DNA from: Xanthomonas sontii
GTDB lineage: Bacteria > Pseudomonadota > Gammaproteobacteria > Xanthomonadales > Xanthomonadaceae
Reading direction: 5' to 3'
Assembly (NCBI RefSeq): GCF_040529055.1
Contig: NZ_CP132342.1
Span: forward strand, 868,001 to 932,000
Length of the DNA: 64,000 nucleotides
Within the stretch, counting starts at the first letter, position 1, and each line of letters opens with the position of its first letter. A program made the position numbers and the translations under genes. Positions 41,118-49,904 of the stretch are shown piece by piece. The notes beneath the pieces are model-generated. The model was not told where the DNA came from. It made no database searches and worked only from the letters and a program-made list of their open reading frames with translations.

Positions 41118-44100
41118 GCGCCGCACCCGACCGCGACCCCTACCTGCAACTGCCGCTGCACGGCGTGCGCCTGATCGAGGCCAGCGCCGGCACCGGCAAG
41201 ACCTTCACCCTGGCCACCTTATTCACCCGCCTGGTGGTCGAACGCGGCCTGCGTCTGGGCCAACTCCTCGCCGTCACCTTCACCGAGGCCGCCACCCAGG
41301 AACTGCGCCGGCGCATCCGCGAGCGCCTGGCGCTGGCGGCCAGTCTGGTACCGGACTCCGCCCCGGACCTCGTAGGAGCGGCTCTTGTCCCCTTTTCGGG
41401 ATTAGCCGCGAACGACCCATCGCGCCCAACCCCGCAACAAGACCCGCCCGACGTCGCCCTCACCCGCGCAATCCTCACCGCGCACCTGGCCGCCAGCACC
41501 GAAACCCCAGCGGCCCTGCGCCGCCGCCTGCAGCAGGCGGCCGAGGACATCGACCTCGCCGCCATCTTCACCATCCACGGCTTCTGCGCGCGCGTGCTGC
41601 GCGAGCACGCGCTGGAAAGCGGCCAGGCCTTCGCCGCGCCGCAACTGCTCACCGACGACCGCGAACTGCTGCGCGACGTCGCCGCCGACCTGTGGCGGCA
41701 ACGCGCCGCCAATCCGGCGATGGCCGAGGACCTGGTGGCGCTGTGGCCGGGCGGGCCGGACGGCATGGCCATCGATCTGCGCGAACTGGTGCGGCATCCG
41801 ACGCTGTTGCCGGCCGCGCCGGTCTTTTCCGCCGAGGACGGCGCTGTGTTGCAGCAGGCCGCGCAGCGCGCCGGCGTGGCGCTGGCCGAGGCGTTCCGCA
41901 CGCACGGCACCGCCTGTTTCGAGGCGATCGCCGCGGCGATGGATGCCGGCGTGCTGAGCAAGGTCAGCTACAAGCCCGACTGGCTGACCGCGCTGTGGCA
42001 CTGGCTGGACGCCTTCGCCGCGGCACCGACCGCGGACGCGCCGCCGCATCCGAAGCTGGTCAAGCTCACCGCCGCCGAACTGGCTGCCGGCACCAACAAG
42101 AAGCACGCCGAACGCACCCCGGCCTCGCCGCTGGGCCACGCCATCGACGGTTACCTGGCCGCATTGGCGCAGCTGGCGCAGTGGCGAACGCAACGCCGCA
42201 TCTGCCTGCTGCACGCGTTGCGCGCCGACGCGGCGGAGCGCCTGGCCTATCTCAAGCGGCAGCGCCGCGTGCAGACCTACGACGACCTGGTCGAGGGCGT
42301 GGCGCGCGCGCTGGAAGGCCCGCACGGCGCCGCCTTGGCGCAGCGGCTGCGCGCGCAGTACGCGGTCGCCCTGGTCGACGAATTCCAGGACACCGACGAC
42401 CGCCAGTGGACGATCTTCCGCAAGGTGTTCGCCCCGGCGACGGCCGATCCCTCTGCGGCGCAAGACGATGGGACGATCGCATCGCTGCCCACGCAGGACG
42501 ACACGCCGCCGCTGCTCGCCCTGATCGGTGACCCGAAGCAGGCCATCTACGGCTTCCGCGGCGGCGACGTGCGCACCTACCTGGCCGCCGCCGCGGATGC
42601 CGAACGCGCGCCGCCGCTGGCGCACAACTTCCGCTCGCGCCCGGCGCTGCTGGCGGCGATCGACGCGCTGTACGCGCAGGCCGGCTATGCCGAGGCCTTC
42701 CTCACCGACGGCATCGCCTTCCACCCGGTGCAGCCGGGCAGCAAGCGCGTCGATGCCGACCTGCAACGCGGCGGCGTGCCGGCCCCGGCGCTGACCGTGT
42801 GGCGCGCACCGGAACCGCCGCCGCCACCGGCCACCGCCAAGGCGCCGGGCAAGCCCAAGCCGTGGAGCGCCGGTCGCGCCCGCGAGTTGTGCACCGCCGC
42901 CTGCGTCGCGGCGATCCGCGGCTGGCTGGCCGATGCGCGCGACGGCCGCGCGAGCTTGCTCGGCCGCCCCGTGCAGGCCGGCGACATCGCCGTGCTGGTG
43001 CGCAGCCACGGCGAGGCCACGCGCATCCAGCAGGCGCTTGCCGCCGCCGGCATTCCCGCGGTCGCCGCCGGTCGCCGCAGCCTGTTCGCCACCGACGAAG
43101 CGCTGGAGCTGTTGGCCCTGCTGCAGGCGCTGCTCGATCCCGGCGACGACGGTCGTTTGCGCGCGGCACTGGCCACCGTGCTGATCGGCGAGGACGCCGC
43201 AGCGATTGCCGCGCTCGACCACGACGGCGAGCGCCAACGCCGCTGGCAGCAACAGGCGCTGGACTGGCGCGAGCGCTGGCAGCGCGGCGGACCGCTGGCC
43301 CTGATCGGCGACCTCGGCGCCGCACACGGGCAGCGCCTGCTGGCATTGGTCGACGGCGAACGCCGCCTCACCAACTATCTGCAGCTCGCCGAACTGTTGC
43401 AGGAAGCCGACACCCGCGCACTCGGTCCACATGGCCTGGTCGACTGGCTGGCGCGGCGCATCGCCAATGCCGACGACAGCGACGAGGCGCAGCAACTGCG
43501 GCTGGAATCGGATGCGCGCCGCGTGCAGATCGTGACCCTGCACAAGAGCAAGGGCCTGGAGTATCCGCTGGTGTTCCTGCCGTACGCCGGCATCGGCCGC
43601 AGCGAGCGCAGCCCCGGGCGCCACTGCGTGGTGCCGGCGCCGCAGGGTGGGCGGCAGTTGCAGTGGAACACCGGCCGCAGCGGCGGCGAATCCGACCCGG
43701 CCTGGGACACCGCCGAAGCCGCGTGGAAACAGGAACAGCGCGCCGAGGACGCGCGCCTGCTCTACGTCGGCCTGACCCGCGCCGAACACGCACTGTGGAT
43801 CGCCACCGGCGCCTTTCCGCAGCACGAGCGCACCGCGTTGGCACCGATGCTGCGCGATCTCGATGCCTTGCAGGCCGCCGCTGCTCCCGGCGCCATCGCC
43901 ATCGACAGCACCCCGCCGCCGCCGCAGTTGCCGCGCCTGCCGCCCGAGCCGGCGCCGCCGGTGCCGCCGGCGCGCGTGCCGCAGCGGCGCGTGCTGCCGG
44001 AGTGGTGGGTGTACAGCTTCACCCAGCTCGCCAATGCCGATGCCGGCAGCGACCCGATGGCCAGCGGCACCGTGCCCAGCAGCGGCGGCAGCGACGAACC

Positions 44101-44950
44101 CGCCGCCAGCGAGCCGGTCAGCGCCGCGGTGGAGGTGGACATGGTCGACCGCCGCTTCGTCGGCAACCGCTTCGGCGTGGCCATGCACGACGTGTTCGAG
44201 CGCTGCGACTTCGCCGCCTGGCGCGACTGGCACCCGGGCCAGCCGGCGCCAGCGGGGCAGGCCACCGCCATCGTCGAAGCGCTGCAACGCGGCGGCTATG
44301 CCGAGGACGAACTGGAAGACGGCACCGCCATGCTCACCGCCCTCGTCGGCAACACCCTCACCGTGGCGTTACCCGAAGATACCTGCCTGGCTGCGGTGCC
44401 GGAGGAGCAGCGGCGCAACGAAATGGAATTCCACTTCGCCATGCGCCCGACGCGCGTTGACGCATTGCTGGCGCTGCTGCACCGCTACGGCGTGGCCGGC
44501 GAGCGCCAGGCGTTCGGCGCGCGGCAGCGCCTGGAGGGGCTGATGACCGGCCTGATCGACCTCACCTACCAGCACGACGGCCGCTGGTACGTGCTCGACT
44601 ACAAGTCCAACCGCCTGCCGGCCTACGACCCCGACGCCCTGGCGCGGGCGATGGCGCACAGCGAATACACCTTGCAGGCGCTGATCTACACCGTGGCGCT
44701 GCACCGCTGGCTGCGCTTCCGCCTGGGCGGTGCCTACGACTACGCCCGCGACTTCGGCGGCGTGCGCTACCTGTTCTGCCGCGGCCTGGACGCCGCCCGC
44801 GACCCGTCGCCAGGCGTGCACGCCTGGCGCTTCGACCCAGACCTGATCGATGGCGTCGACACCCTCTTCGCCGGCGCCCCGCTTGAGCCCCTCTCCCCTC
44901 GGGAGAGGGGTTGGGGTGAGGGTACGTCCGCCCACGGAGCCACCCCGTGA
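41114..44950 (+). CDS. recB: RecB, exodeoxyribonuclease V beta subunit
   Basis: A 1,278-residue 3'-5' helicase and nuclease subunit. UvrD-type motifs are intact: Walker A EASAGTGKTFTLATLF, motif II VALVDEFQDTDDRQW, motif III LIGDPKQAIYGFRGGD, motif V TLHKSKGLEYPLVFLP and motif VI LLYVGLTRAEHALW. The C-terminal nuclease has GVAMHDVFERCDF, the metal-binding DLTYQHDG...VLDYKSNRLPAYD. Two oddities: residues about 86-100 (VGAALVPFSGLAAND) are encoded by a palindromic repeat inserted in helicase domain 1, and the last 23 residues (LEPLSPRERGWGEGTSAHG...) are encoded by a REP-like element that extends the frame to an overlapping GTGA. Confidence 0.95.
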   Translation: MSAAPDRDPYLQLPLHGVRLIEASAGTGKTFTLATLFTRLVVERGLRLGQLLAVTFTEAATQELRRRIRERLALAASLVPDSAPDLVGAALVPFSGLAANDPSRPTPQQDPPDVALTRAILTAHLAASTETPAALRRRLQQAAEDIDLAAIFTIHGFCARVLREHALESGQAFAAPQLLTDDRELLRDVAADLWRQRAANPAMAEDLVALWPGGPDGMAIDLRELVRHPTLLPAAPVFSAEDGAVLQQAAQRAGVALAEAFRTHGTACFEAIAAAMDAGVLSKVSYKPDWLTALWHWLDAFAAAPTADAPPHPKLVKLTAAELAAGTNKKHAERTPASPLGHAIDGYLAALAQLAQWRTQRRICLLHALRADAAERLAYLKRQRRVQTYDDLVEGVARALEGPHGAALAQRLRAQYAVALVDEFQDTDDRQWTIFRKVFAPATADPSAAQDDGTIASLPTQDDTPPLLALIGDPKQAIYGFRGGDVRTYLAAAADAERAPPLAHNFRSRPALLAAIDALYAQAGYAEAFLTDGIAFHPVQPGSKRVDADLQRGGVPAPALTVWRAPEPPPPPATAKAPGKPKPWSAGRARELCTAACVAAIRGWLADARDGRASLLGRPVQAGDIAVLVRSHGEATRIQQALAAAGIPAVAAGRRSLFATDEALELLALLQALLDPGDDGRLRAALATVLIGEDAAAIAALDHDGERQRRWQQQALDWRERWQRGGPLALIGDLGAAHGQRLLALVDGERRLTNYLQLAELLQEADTRALGPHGLVDWLARRIANADDSDEAQQLRLESDARRVQIVTLHKSKGLEYPLVFLPYAGIGRSERSPGRHCVVPAPQGGRQLQWNTGRSGGESDPAWDTAEAAWKQEQRAEDARLLYVGLTRAEHALWIATGAFPQHERTALAPMLRDLDALQAAAAPGAIAIDSTPPPPQLPRLPPEPAPPVPPARVPQRRVLPEWWVYSFTQLANADAGSDPMASGTVPSSGGSDEPAASEPVSAAVEVDMVDRRFVGNRFGVAMHDVFERCDFAAWRDWHPGQPAPAGQATAIVEALQRGGYAEDELEDGTAMLTALVGNTLTVALPEDTCLAAVPEEQRRNEMEFHFAMRPTRVDALLALLHRYGVAGERQAFGARQRLEGLMTGLIDLTYQHDGRWYVLDYKSNRLPAYDPDALARAMAHSEYTLQALIYTVALHRWLRFRLGGAYDYARDFGGVRYLFCRGLDAARDPSPGVHAWRFDPDLIDGVDTLFAGAPLEPLSPRERGWGEGTSAHGATP
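41372..41412 (+). repeat. Palindromic repeat inside recB coding sequence
   Basis: GTAGGAGCGGCTCTTGTCCC-CTTTTCGGGATTAGCCGCGAAC resembles the genome's GTGGGAGCGGCTTCAGCCGC intergenic palindromes, and a degraded relative occurs at about 22015-22060. It keeps the recB frame open and adds about 14 residues, in a stretch of lower GC than the surrounding gene. Confidence 0.65.
44888..44924 (+). repeat. REP-like palindrome forming the recB 3' end
   Basis: CCCCTCTCCCCTCGGGAGAG followed by GGGTTGGGGTGAGGGTAC lies in frame inside the last 23 codons of recB (encoding PLSPRERGWGEGT). Confidence 0.85.
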
Positions 44951-45072
44951 GCCAATCCAACCTCCTCGCCACCCTCCGCCGCACCGGCACCCTGCGCACG
45001 CTCAAGCCCCTCTCCCCCCGGGAGAGGGGTTGGGGTGAGGGTACGTCCACTCACGGAGGCCCCACCCCGTGA
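44947..45072 (+). CDS. Mini-ORF A: 41-residue RecD leader duplicate
   Basis: GTG start overlapping the recB stop (GTGA). It encodes 41 residues: the RecD N-terminus MSQSNLLATLRRTGTLRTLK followed by REP-encoded PLSPRERGWGEGTSTHGGPTP, and stops at a TGA that overlaps the GTG of the next copy. A CACGGAG sequence precedes the start. It may be translated by coupling from recB, making it a leader that hands ribosomes on to recD; alternatively it is a by-product of duplication with no function. No evidence of expression is available. Confidence 0.5.
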   Translation: MSQSNLLATLRRTGTLRTLKPLSPRERGWGEGTSTHGGPTP

Positions 45073-45194
45073 GCCAACCCAACCTCCTCGCCACCCTCTA
45101 CCGCAGCGGCACCCTGCGCACGCTCAAGCCCCTCTCCCCCCGGGAGAGGGGTTGGGGTGAGGGTACGTCCACTCACGGAGCCCCCACCCCGTGA
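45069..45194 (+). CDS. Mini-ORF B: 41-residue RecD leader duplicate
   Basis: Second 41-codon frame, with start overlapping the stop of mini-ORF A and its own TGA overlapping the recD GTG (GTGA). The peptide begins MSQPNLLATLYRSGTLRTLK and ends PLSPRERGWGEGTSTHGAPTP. It differs from copy A by a few residues and from the recD start by Ser versus Thr at residue 13. Coupled start/stop geometry is preserved in all copies, even though the unit length (122 bp) is not a multiple of three. Confidence 0.5.
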   Translation: MSQPNLLATLYRSGTLRTLKPLSPRERGWGEGTSTHGAPTP

Positions 45195-47173
45195 GCCAAC
45201 CCAACCTCCTCGCCACCCTCTACCGCACCGGCACCCTGCGCACGCTGGACCACGCCTTCGCGCACAGCCTGTCCCGCCTCGACCCGAACACCCCCGACCT
45301 GGTCCTGGCCGGCGCCGCCCTGGCCTCGCTGGCAGTGGCCAGCGGCCACGCCGGCCTCGACCCGGCACGCGCCAGCCTCCTGCTCGACAGCCGCGACGGC
45401 GCCGCTCCCACGCTGCCCACCGCAGACGACTGGACCCGAGCCCTGGCCGCCTCACGCTGGGTCGCACAGCCCGCTGCCGAAGACCCGGCCAGCCCCGACT
45501 GCCCACTCGTACTCGAACACGGCCTGCTCTACCTGCGCCGCTACCGCGAATACGAACGACGCCTGGCCCTGGGCCTGCGCCGCCTCGCCGCACAGCCGCT
45601 GCCGCACAACGACCTCGCCGCGCTCGCACCCTTGTTCGCCCAGCTCTTCCCTCTCCCCCCGGGAGAGGGTGCCCGCAGGGCGGGTGAGGGTACGGCCGCC
45701 GCCTACCCATCCGACCGCCAAGCCCAAGCCGCCGCCCTCGCCCTGCGCCGCGCCCTGCTGCTGGTCACCGGCGGCCCCGGCACCGGCAAGACCACCACCA
45801 TCGCCCGCCTGTTGCTGCTGCGCATCGCCCAGGCCCGCGCCGCCGGCCTGCCGCCGCCGCGCATCGCCCTGGCCGCGCCCACCGGCCGCGCCGCCGAACG
45901 CATGGCCGAAAGCCTGCGCGCCGCGGTGGCGCGCGCCCTCGCCGACGGCGTCGACCCGGCCCTGGCCGAAGCGCTGCCGGCCGGCGCCAGCACCCTGCAT
46001 CGCCTGCTCGGCGTCATCCCCGACCTGCCGCGCTTCCGCCACGACGCCGACAACCCGCTGCCGTTCGACCTGATCGTGATCGACGAAGCCTCCATGGTCG
46101 ACCTGCCGCTGATGTGCAAGCTGGTCGATGCCGTGGCCGACGGCGCGCAACTGATCCTGCTCGGCGACGCCGACCAATTGCCCTCGGTCGAGGCCGGCGA
46201 TGTACTCGCCGCGATCCTGCAGGCCGCCGGCCCCGGCGACGCGCTGCAGCCCGACGATGCGCAGGCGCTGCAGCCACTGCTCGGCCACAGCGCGGTCGCG
46301 CACGACCAGGGCGGCCTGGCCGGGCACCGCGTGCACCTGCTGCGCGGCTACCGCCAGGCCCAGGACTTCGCCCTAGTGCCGCTGGCCGACGCGGTGCGTA
46401 GCGGCGACGCCGACGGCGCCCTGCGCCTGCTGCGCGACGGCCAACTCGCCGGCGTGCGCTTCCACGATGGCGTCGACGACCCGCTCGCCGCCGGCGGCGA
46501 CGCCCTGCTCGCGCACTGGCGTGCCCTCGGCGACACCGACGATCCGGCGCAAGCCCTGCGCGCCGCCGCGCGCCTGCGCCTGCTCACCGCCGTGCGCGCC
46601 GGCCCGCAGGGCGCGCGCGGACTCAACGCGCGCATCGAACAACTGCTTGCCGAGACCGCCAGCGGCGCACGCCGCCTCGGCGCCGCCGCGCCCTGGTTCC
46701 ACGGGCGCCTGCTGCTGATCACCGAGAACAGCTACCGCCACGGCCTGTTCAACGGCGACGTCGGCATCTGCCTGAAGGATGCCCAGGGCACCCTGGTCGC
46801 CTGGTTCGACGGCGCCGGCGACGGCCAAGTCCGCGGCTTCCACCCGGCCGCACTGCCCGCGCACGAAAGCGCCTTCGCCATGACCGTGCACAAGGCCCAG
46901 GGCAGCGAATTCGAGGAAGTCTGGCTGCAGTTGCCGGCCCGCGACGCCCGCGTGCTCAGCCGCGAACTGGTCTACACCGGTATCACCCGCGCCCGCCGCG
47001 CGCTGCATATCGCCGCCAGCGAACCGGTGCTGCGCGCCGCCCTGGCCCGGCACGCGGCGCGGATCTCGGGGTTGGCGTGGCGGTTGGGTGGGGCGGAGCG
47101 GCAGCCACCACCGCCTGCAGCCGATATCCTTCCCGAACTACCCAGCACGCCGATCCAGGGCGCGCTGTTTTGA
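45191..47173 (+). CDS. recD: RecD, exodeoxyribonuclease V alpha subunit
   Basis: A 660-residue SF1B 5'-3' helicase subunit. After an N-terminal domain (1 to about 150) come Walker A LVTGGPGTGKTTTIARLL, ALAAPTGRAAERMAESL (motif Ia), FDLIVIDEASMVDLPLM (motif II), ILLGDADQLPSVEAGDVL (motif III), FAMTVHKAQGSEFEEVWL (motif V) and ELVYTGITRARRALHI (motif VI). GTG start with CACGGAG upstream. A REP-like element is translated in frame at about residues 153-169 (PLPPGEGARRAGEGTAA), in the linker before the helicase core. The start region is the third copy of the tandem duplication. Confidence 0.95.
   Translation: MSQPNLLATLYRTGTLRTLDHAFAHSLSRLDPNTPDLVLAGAALASLAVASGHAGLDPARASLLLDSRDGAAPTLPTADDWTRALAASRWVAQPAAEDPASPDCPLVLEHGLLYLRRYREYERRLALGLRRLAAQPLPHNDLAALAPLFAQLFPLPPGEGARRAGEGTAAAYPSDRQAQAAALALRRALLLVTGGPGTGKTTTIARLLLLRIAQARAAGLPPPRIALAAPTGRAAERMAESLRAAVARALADGVDPALAEALPAGASTLHRLLGVIPDLPRFRHDADNPLPFDLIVIDEASMVDLPLMCKLVDAVADGAQLILLGDADQLPSVEAGDVLAAILQAAGPGDALQPDDAQALQPLLGHSAVAHDQGGLAGHRVHLLRGYRQAQDFALVPLADAVRSGDADGALRLLRDGQLAGVRFHDGVDDPLAAGGDALLAHWRALGDTDDPAQALRAAARLRLLTAVRAGPQGARGLNARIEQLLAETASGARRLGAAAPWFHGRLLLITENSYRHGLFNGDVGICLKDAQGTLVAWFDGAGDGQVRGFHPAALPAHESAFAMTVHKAQGSEFEEVWLQLPARDARVLSRELVYTGITRARRALHIAASEPVLRAALARHAARISGLAWRLGGAERQPPPPAADILPELPSTPIQGALF
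45648..45693 (+). repeat. REP-like palindrome inside recD coding sequence
   Basis: TTCCCTCTCCCCCCGGGAGA followed by GGGTGCCCGCAGGGCGGGTG-AGGGTACGG: a longer REP subtype with a GCCCGCAGGGCGGG inner palindrome. It is in frame within recD and lies between the N-terminal and helicase domains. Confidence 0.85.
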
Positions 47174-47194
47174 CGAGCCGCGTCAGGAGCTGGC

Positions 47195-48253
47195 ATGCGT
47201 AACGACGACAAGGACGCCCCCACCTCGGAATTGATCCTGTATCGCAGCGAGGATGCGCAGACGCGCATCCAGGTGCGGCTGGAAGGCGAGTCGGTGTGGT
47301 TGACGCAGCGGCAGATCGCAGAACTGTTTCAAGTCTCTGTCCCAACGATCAATGAACATCTCGGCAGCATTTTTTCCGAGGGTGAACTTGAACATGAACG
47401 AACTATTCGGAGATTCCGAATAGTTCAAGCCGAAGGCGAGCGCCAGGTGCGCCGCAACATCGATCACTACAACCTCGACGCCATCCTCGCCGTCGGCTAC
47501 CGGGTCCGCTCCGCGCGCGGCACCCAGTTCCGCCAGTGGGCGACGGCGCGGCTGTCCGAGTACCTGGTCAAGGGCTTTGCGCTGGACGACGAACGGCTCA
47601 AGCGCGGGCCGGACGATGGCTATTTCGAAGAACTGCTGGGCCGCATCCGCGACATCCGCTCGTCGGAGAAGCTGTTCTGGCGCAAGGTGCTGGACATCTA
47701 CGCCACCAGCGTGGATTACGACCCGTCGGCCGAGGCCAGCCAGCGTTTCTTCGCCACCGTGCAGAACAAGATGCACTGGGCGGCCCATGGCCACACCGCC
47801 GCCGAACTGCTCATGGAGCGCGCCGACGCCAGCAAGCCGCACAGCGGCATGACCAACTGGGTGGGCGCCGCGCCGCGCGCGTCCGATGCGGTCGTCGCCA
47901 AGAGCTACTTGAACGCGGAGGAGCTGGAGGCGCTGAACCGCATCGTCACCGCCTATCTGGAGTTCGCCGAGTTGCAGGCCATGAACCGCAGGCCGATGAC
48001 CATGGCCGCATGGATCGCCAAGCTGGACGACTTCCTGCGCCTGAGCGACCGCGACCTACTGACCCATGCCGGCCGCATCGGCCGCGAACAGGCATTGGAA
48101 TTTTCCAAGGCCGAGTTCGCTCGTTACAAGCAGCGGTCACTGGCTGAGCCATCGCCCGCCGAGCGCGATTTCGAAGAAGCCGCACGCAAGCTCAAGGCGC
48201 TGGAAGGCGAACGGCGCAAGCCGGTGCGGCCCAAACGACCCCGTGGCGAATAG
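47195..48253 (+). CDS. RhuM-family protein
   Basis: A 352-residue protein of the 'virulence RhuM' family. The family signature is RQVRRNIDHYNLDAILAVGY followed by RVRSARGTQFRQWATARLSE and YLVKGFALDDERLK; the first 60 residues contain WLTQRQIAELFQVSVPTINE, an HTH-like segment. The biochemical role is not known; members are frequent in genomic islands beside restriction and toxin-antitoxin genes. It starts 21 bp after recD with a CAGGAG site, so it might be read from the recBCD transcript. The C-terminus is Lys/Arg/Pro-rich. The assignment is firm, the function open. Confidence 0.88.
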   Translation: MRNDDKDAPTSELILYRSEDAQTRIQVRLEGESVWLTQRQIAELFQVSVPTINEHLGSIFSEGELEHERTIRRFRIVQAEGERQVRRNIDHYNLDAILAVGYRVRSARGTQFRQWATARLSEYLVKGFALDDERLKRGPDDGYFEELLGRIRDIRSSEKLFWRKVLDIYATSVDYDPSAEASQRFFATVQNKMHWAAHGHTAAELLMERADASKPHSGMTNWVGAAPRASDAVVAKSYLNAEELEALNRIVTAYLEFAELQAMNRRPMTMAAWIAKLDDFLRLSDRDLLTHAGRIGREQALEFSKAEFARYKQRSLAEPSPAERDFEEAARKLKALEGERRKPVRPKRPRGE

Positions 48254-48303
48254 TCTGCCGGCGAACTCCTACCGAGGTTGAGTACAACTGCTTGCGTGGC
48301 ATC

Positions 48304-49587
48304 TCACCGCTCCGGGTCGATGAAGGCGCCCATCGCGGCGATTTCGGCATGGCGCGCGCCGCAGCGCCGGGCTTCCGACGGCCAGCCGCGCACGGCGGTT
48401 CGCACCTGTTCGATGATCTCGCCGGCCTGCACTTTGCTCAGGCGGTAGTACGCGCACGTATCGAGCAGCAGCCGCGTATCCGGCGTGGGATCGTCCAGGC
48501 CGACGCCCAGCACGTGCGCGTCCTTGTCCGGGTTGGGGTTCACGTCGAAGGCGGGGGACAGCCGCCAACCGTCGGCGGTGCGCAGGAACCCGTGATTGCG
48601 CAGATGGTCGTCGCGATTGCCGATCAGCACGTTGAACACGACCCGGCGGAACAACTGGCGCAGATCGTCGGCGATCGCCGCCACCGCCCCGTGGTTCTCG
48701 ATGGCGTGCGCGATCTCGGCATAACTGCTGTGCTCGCTGTCGTCCACGTCGAGCAGCGTGAAGGCCGAGGCGTAGGCGCGGCGGTGCGCGCCGTTCCTGT
48801 CGAAACGTTGCACCGCAAAGGTGGTACCCAGATCCGACAGCGGCAGCGCGCGCGCCGCGGGCATGGCGATGCCCGCCGTCAGCGATAGCCGATAGGTCAC
48901 GTATTCCCACAGGCCCACGTCGTGGCGATCGTCGCTGGAGGGGAACTTGGCCAGCCACAGCGTCCCGTCGGTGTCGCGCACGCTGGCCTTGGGCCTGGCG
49001 CCACCCAGCGACGCACCTGGCGCGACCAGTTGCCTGATCCAGGTGACGTCATGGCCGCTGTCGTCGGTGTCGCCGCGCTCCACGCGCACCGCGATGGCTT
49101 CCAGTGTCCGCAATTCGGTCATGGGCGGCGCAGTCAGGACATGGTCGTCCAGATAGCGGCCCCTGGAAGTGCGCAGACGCAATGCGCCCATGCGGGACGC
49201 GTCGTTGACCCCAAGCAGGTAATCCCAGGGACGCAGGGCACGTACCCTGCGATGCTGTTCGCGGGCGTCGATGACCTCACGCCGATCCATCAGACGCTTG
49301 CCCCAGCGGTCAGGCGAGCAATCGAGGAAGGCGCCCGTCAGCGCGCTGGCACCGACGCGCGCGATCAGTGCGCCGCGATGCAACGGTAATTGCGGGTCAA
49401 GTGCAAAGGCGTGGTTTGGCGCGGCGTGGTTCAACCAGCTGTCCGCGTACTGAAAATGCAGGGTATCGCCGGTCCGGCTGGGCCGGCGGATGAGGTGCCC
49501 GACCAGCGCGGGATCGCCAAGGTCGGCGTCGTCCAGCCAGACCTCGGCCTGGGCGAGGTCCTGCACCGCGTCGTCGGCTCCGTTCAT
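48304..49587 (-). CDS. hipA: HipA-type toxin kinase
   Basis: A 427-residue HipA-family serine/threonine kinase. N-terminal subdomain includes CSPDRWGKRLMDRRE (about 90-104). Kinase features: GASLGGARPKASV glycine-rich loop (191-203), the ATP-binding Lys in LWLAKFPSSDD (about 214), FAVQRFDRNG, the catalytic loop NVLIGNRDDHLRNHGF (319-334) and the metal-binding Asp in WRLSPAFDVNP. In characterised systems HipA phosphorylates a tRNA synthetase and induces dormancy. All catalytic residues appear present. It overlaps the antitoxin gene hipB by ATGA. Confidence 0.93.
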   Translation of the reverse strand: MNGADDAVQDLAQAEVWLDDADLGDPALVGHLIRRPSRTGDTLHFQYADSWLNHAAPNHAFALDPQLPLHRGALIARVGASALTGAFLDCSPDRWGKRLMDRREVIDAREQHRRVRALRPWDYLLGVNDASRMGALRLRTSRGRYLDDHVLTAPPMTELRTLEAIAVRVERGDTDDSGHDVTWIRQLVAPGASLGGARPKASVRDTDGTLWLAKFPSSDDRHDVGLWEYVTYRLSLTAGIAMPAARALPLSDLGTTFAVQRFDRNGAHRRAYASAFTLLDVDDSEHSSYAEIAHAIENHGAVAAIADDLRQLFRRVVFNVLIGNRDDHLRNHGFLRTADGWRLSPAFDVNPNPDKDAHVLGVGLDDPTPDTRLLLDTCAYYRLSKVQAGEIIEQVRTAVRGWPSEARRCGARHAEIAAMGAFIDPER

Positions 49588-49901
49588 GGCGCACTCCCGC
49601 GTCGGGCGCCCGGACGGCGCAACTGGCTGTCCTGCAGCTGACGACCCACGTCGTCGTCGCGGGCCAGCAACTCGATGTCCTTGTCCAGGCCCAACGCGGT
49701 CAGCACCCGCAGCACGGTCGCAAGACTGGTCGCTGGATCGCCGCGCTCCAGCTTGCCCACGGTCGGCACGCTGACGCCGACCCGCTCCGCCAACTCGGCC
49801 TGGGTCATCTGCCGACGCATGCGCGCCGCACGCAGGCGCTCGCCCAGGCCCCGGATCTGGCGCTGGGCTCGCGGCATCGTCGGAGGAGTTCGCTTGGCCA
49901 T
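49584..49901 (-). CDS. hipB: HipB-type XRE antitoxin
   Basis: A 105-residue DNA-binding antitoxin. The XRE helix-turn-helix occupies about 18-72 (LGERLRAARMRRQMTQAELA, ERVGVSVPTVGKLERGDPAT). The Arg-rich C-terminus (SQLRRPGARRGSAP) may contact HipA or DNA. It precedes hipA in a coupled operon and probably represses its own promoter through the AT-rich palindrome immediately upstream. Confidence 0.93.
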   Translation of the reverse strand: MAKRTPPTMPRAQRQIRGLGERLRAARMRRQMTQAELAERVGVSVPTVGKLERGDPATSLATVLRVLTALGLDKDIELLARDDDVGRQLQDSQLRRPGARRGSAP

Positions 49902-49904
49902 GGA

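Larger units (their letters stand above)
44947..45245 (+). repeat. 122-bp tandem triplication of the recD start region
   Basis: GTGAGCCAAYCCAACCTCCT recurs at 44947, 45069 and 45191, exactly 122 bp apart. Each copy has the first 19 codons of recD (to CGCACGCT); the first two then run into a REP-like palindrome (45007-45043 and 45129-45165) and CACGGAG-CCCCACCCC before the next GTG, whereas the third continues into the true recD gene. Copies differ by only a few bases (Asn/Tyr/Arg codon differences), implying recent duplication. Confidence 0.92.

Noticed and set aside
41402..44287. A 961-codon open frame antisense to recB
   Set aside because: Same reason: low-complexity Arg/Gln/Gly-rich product with no motif, opposite a gene with all RecB motifs.
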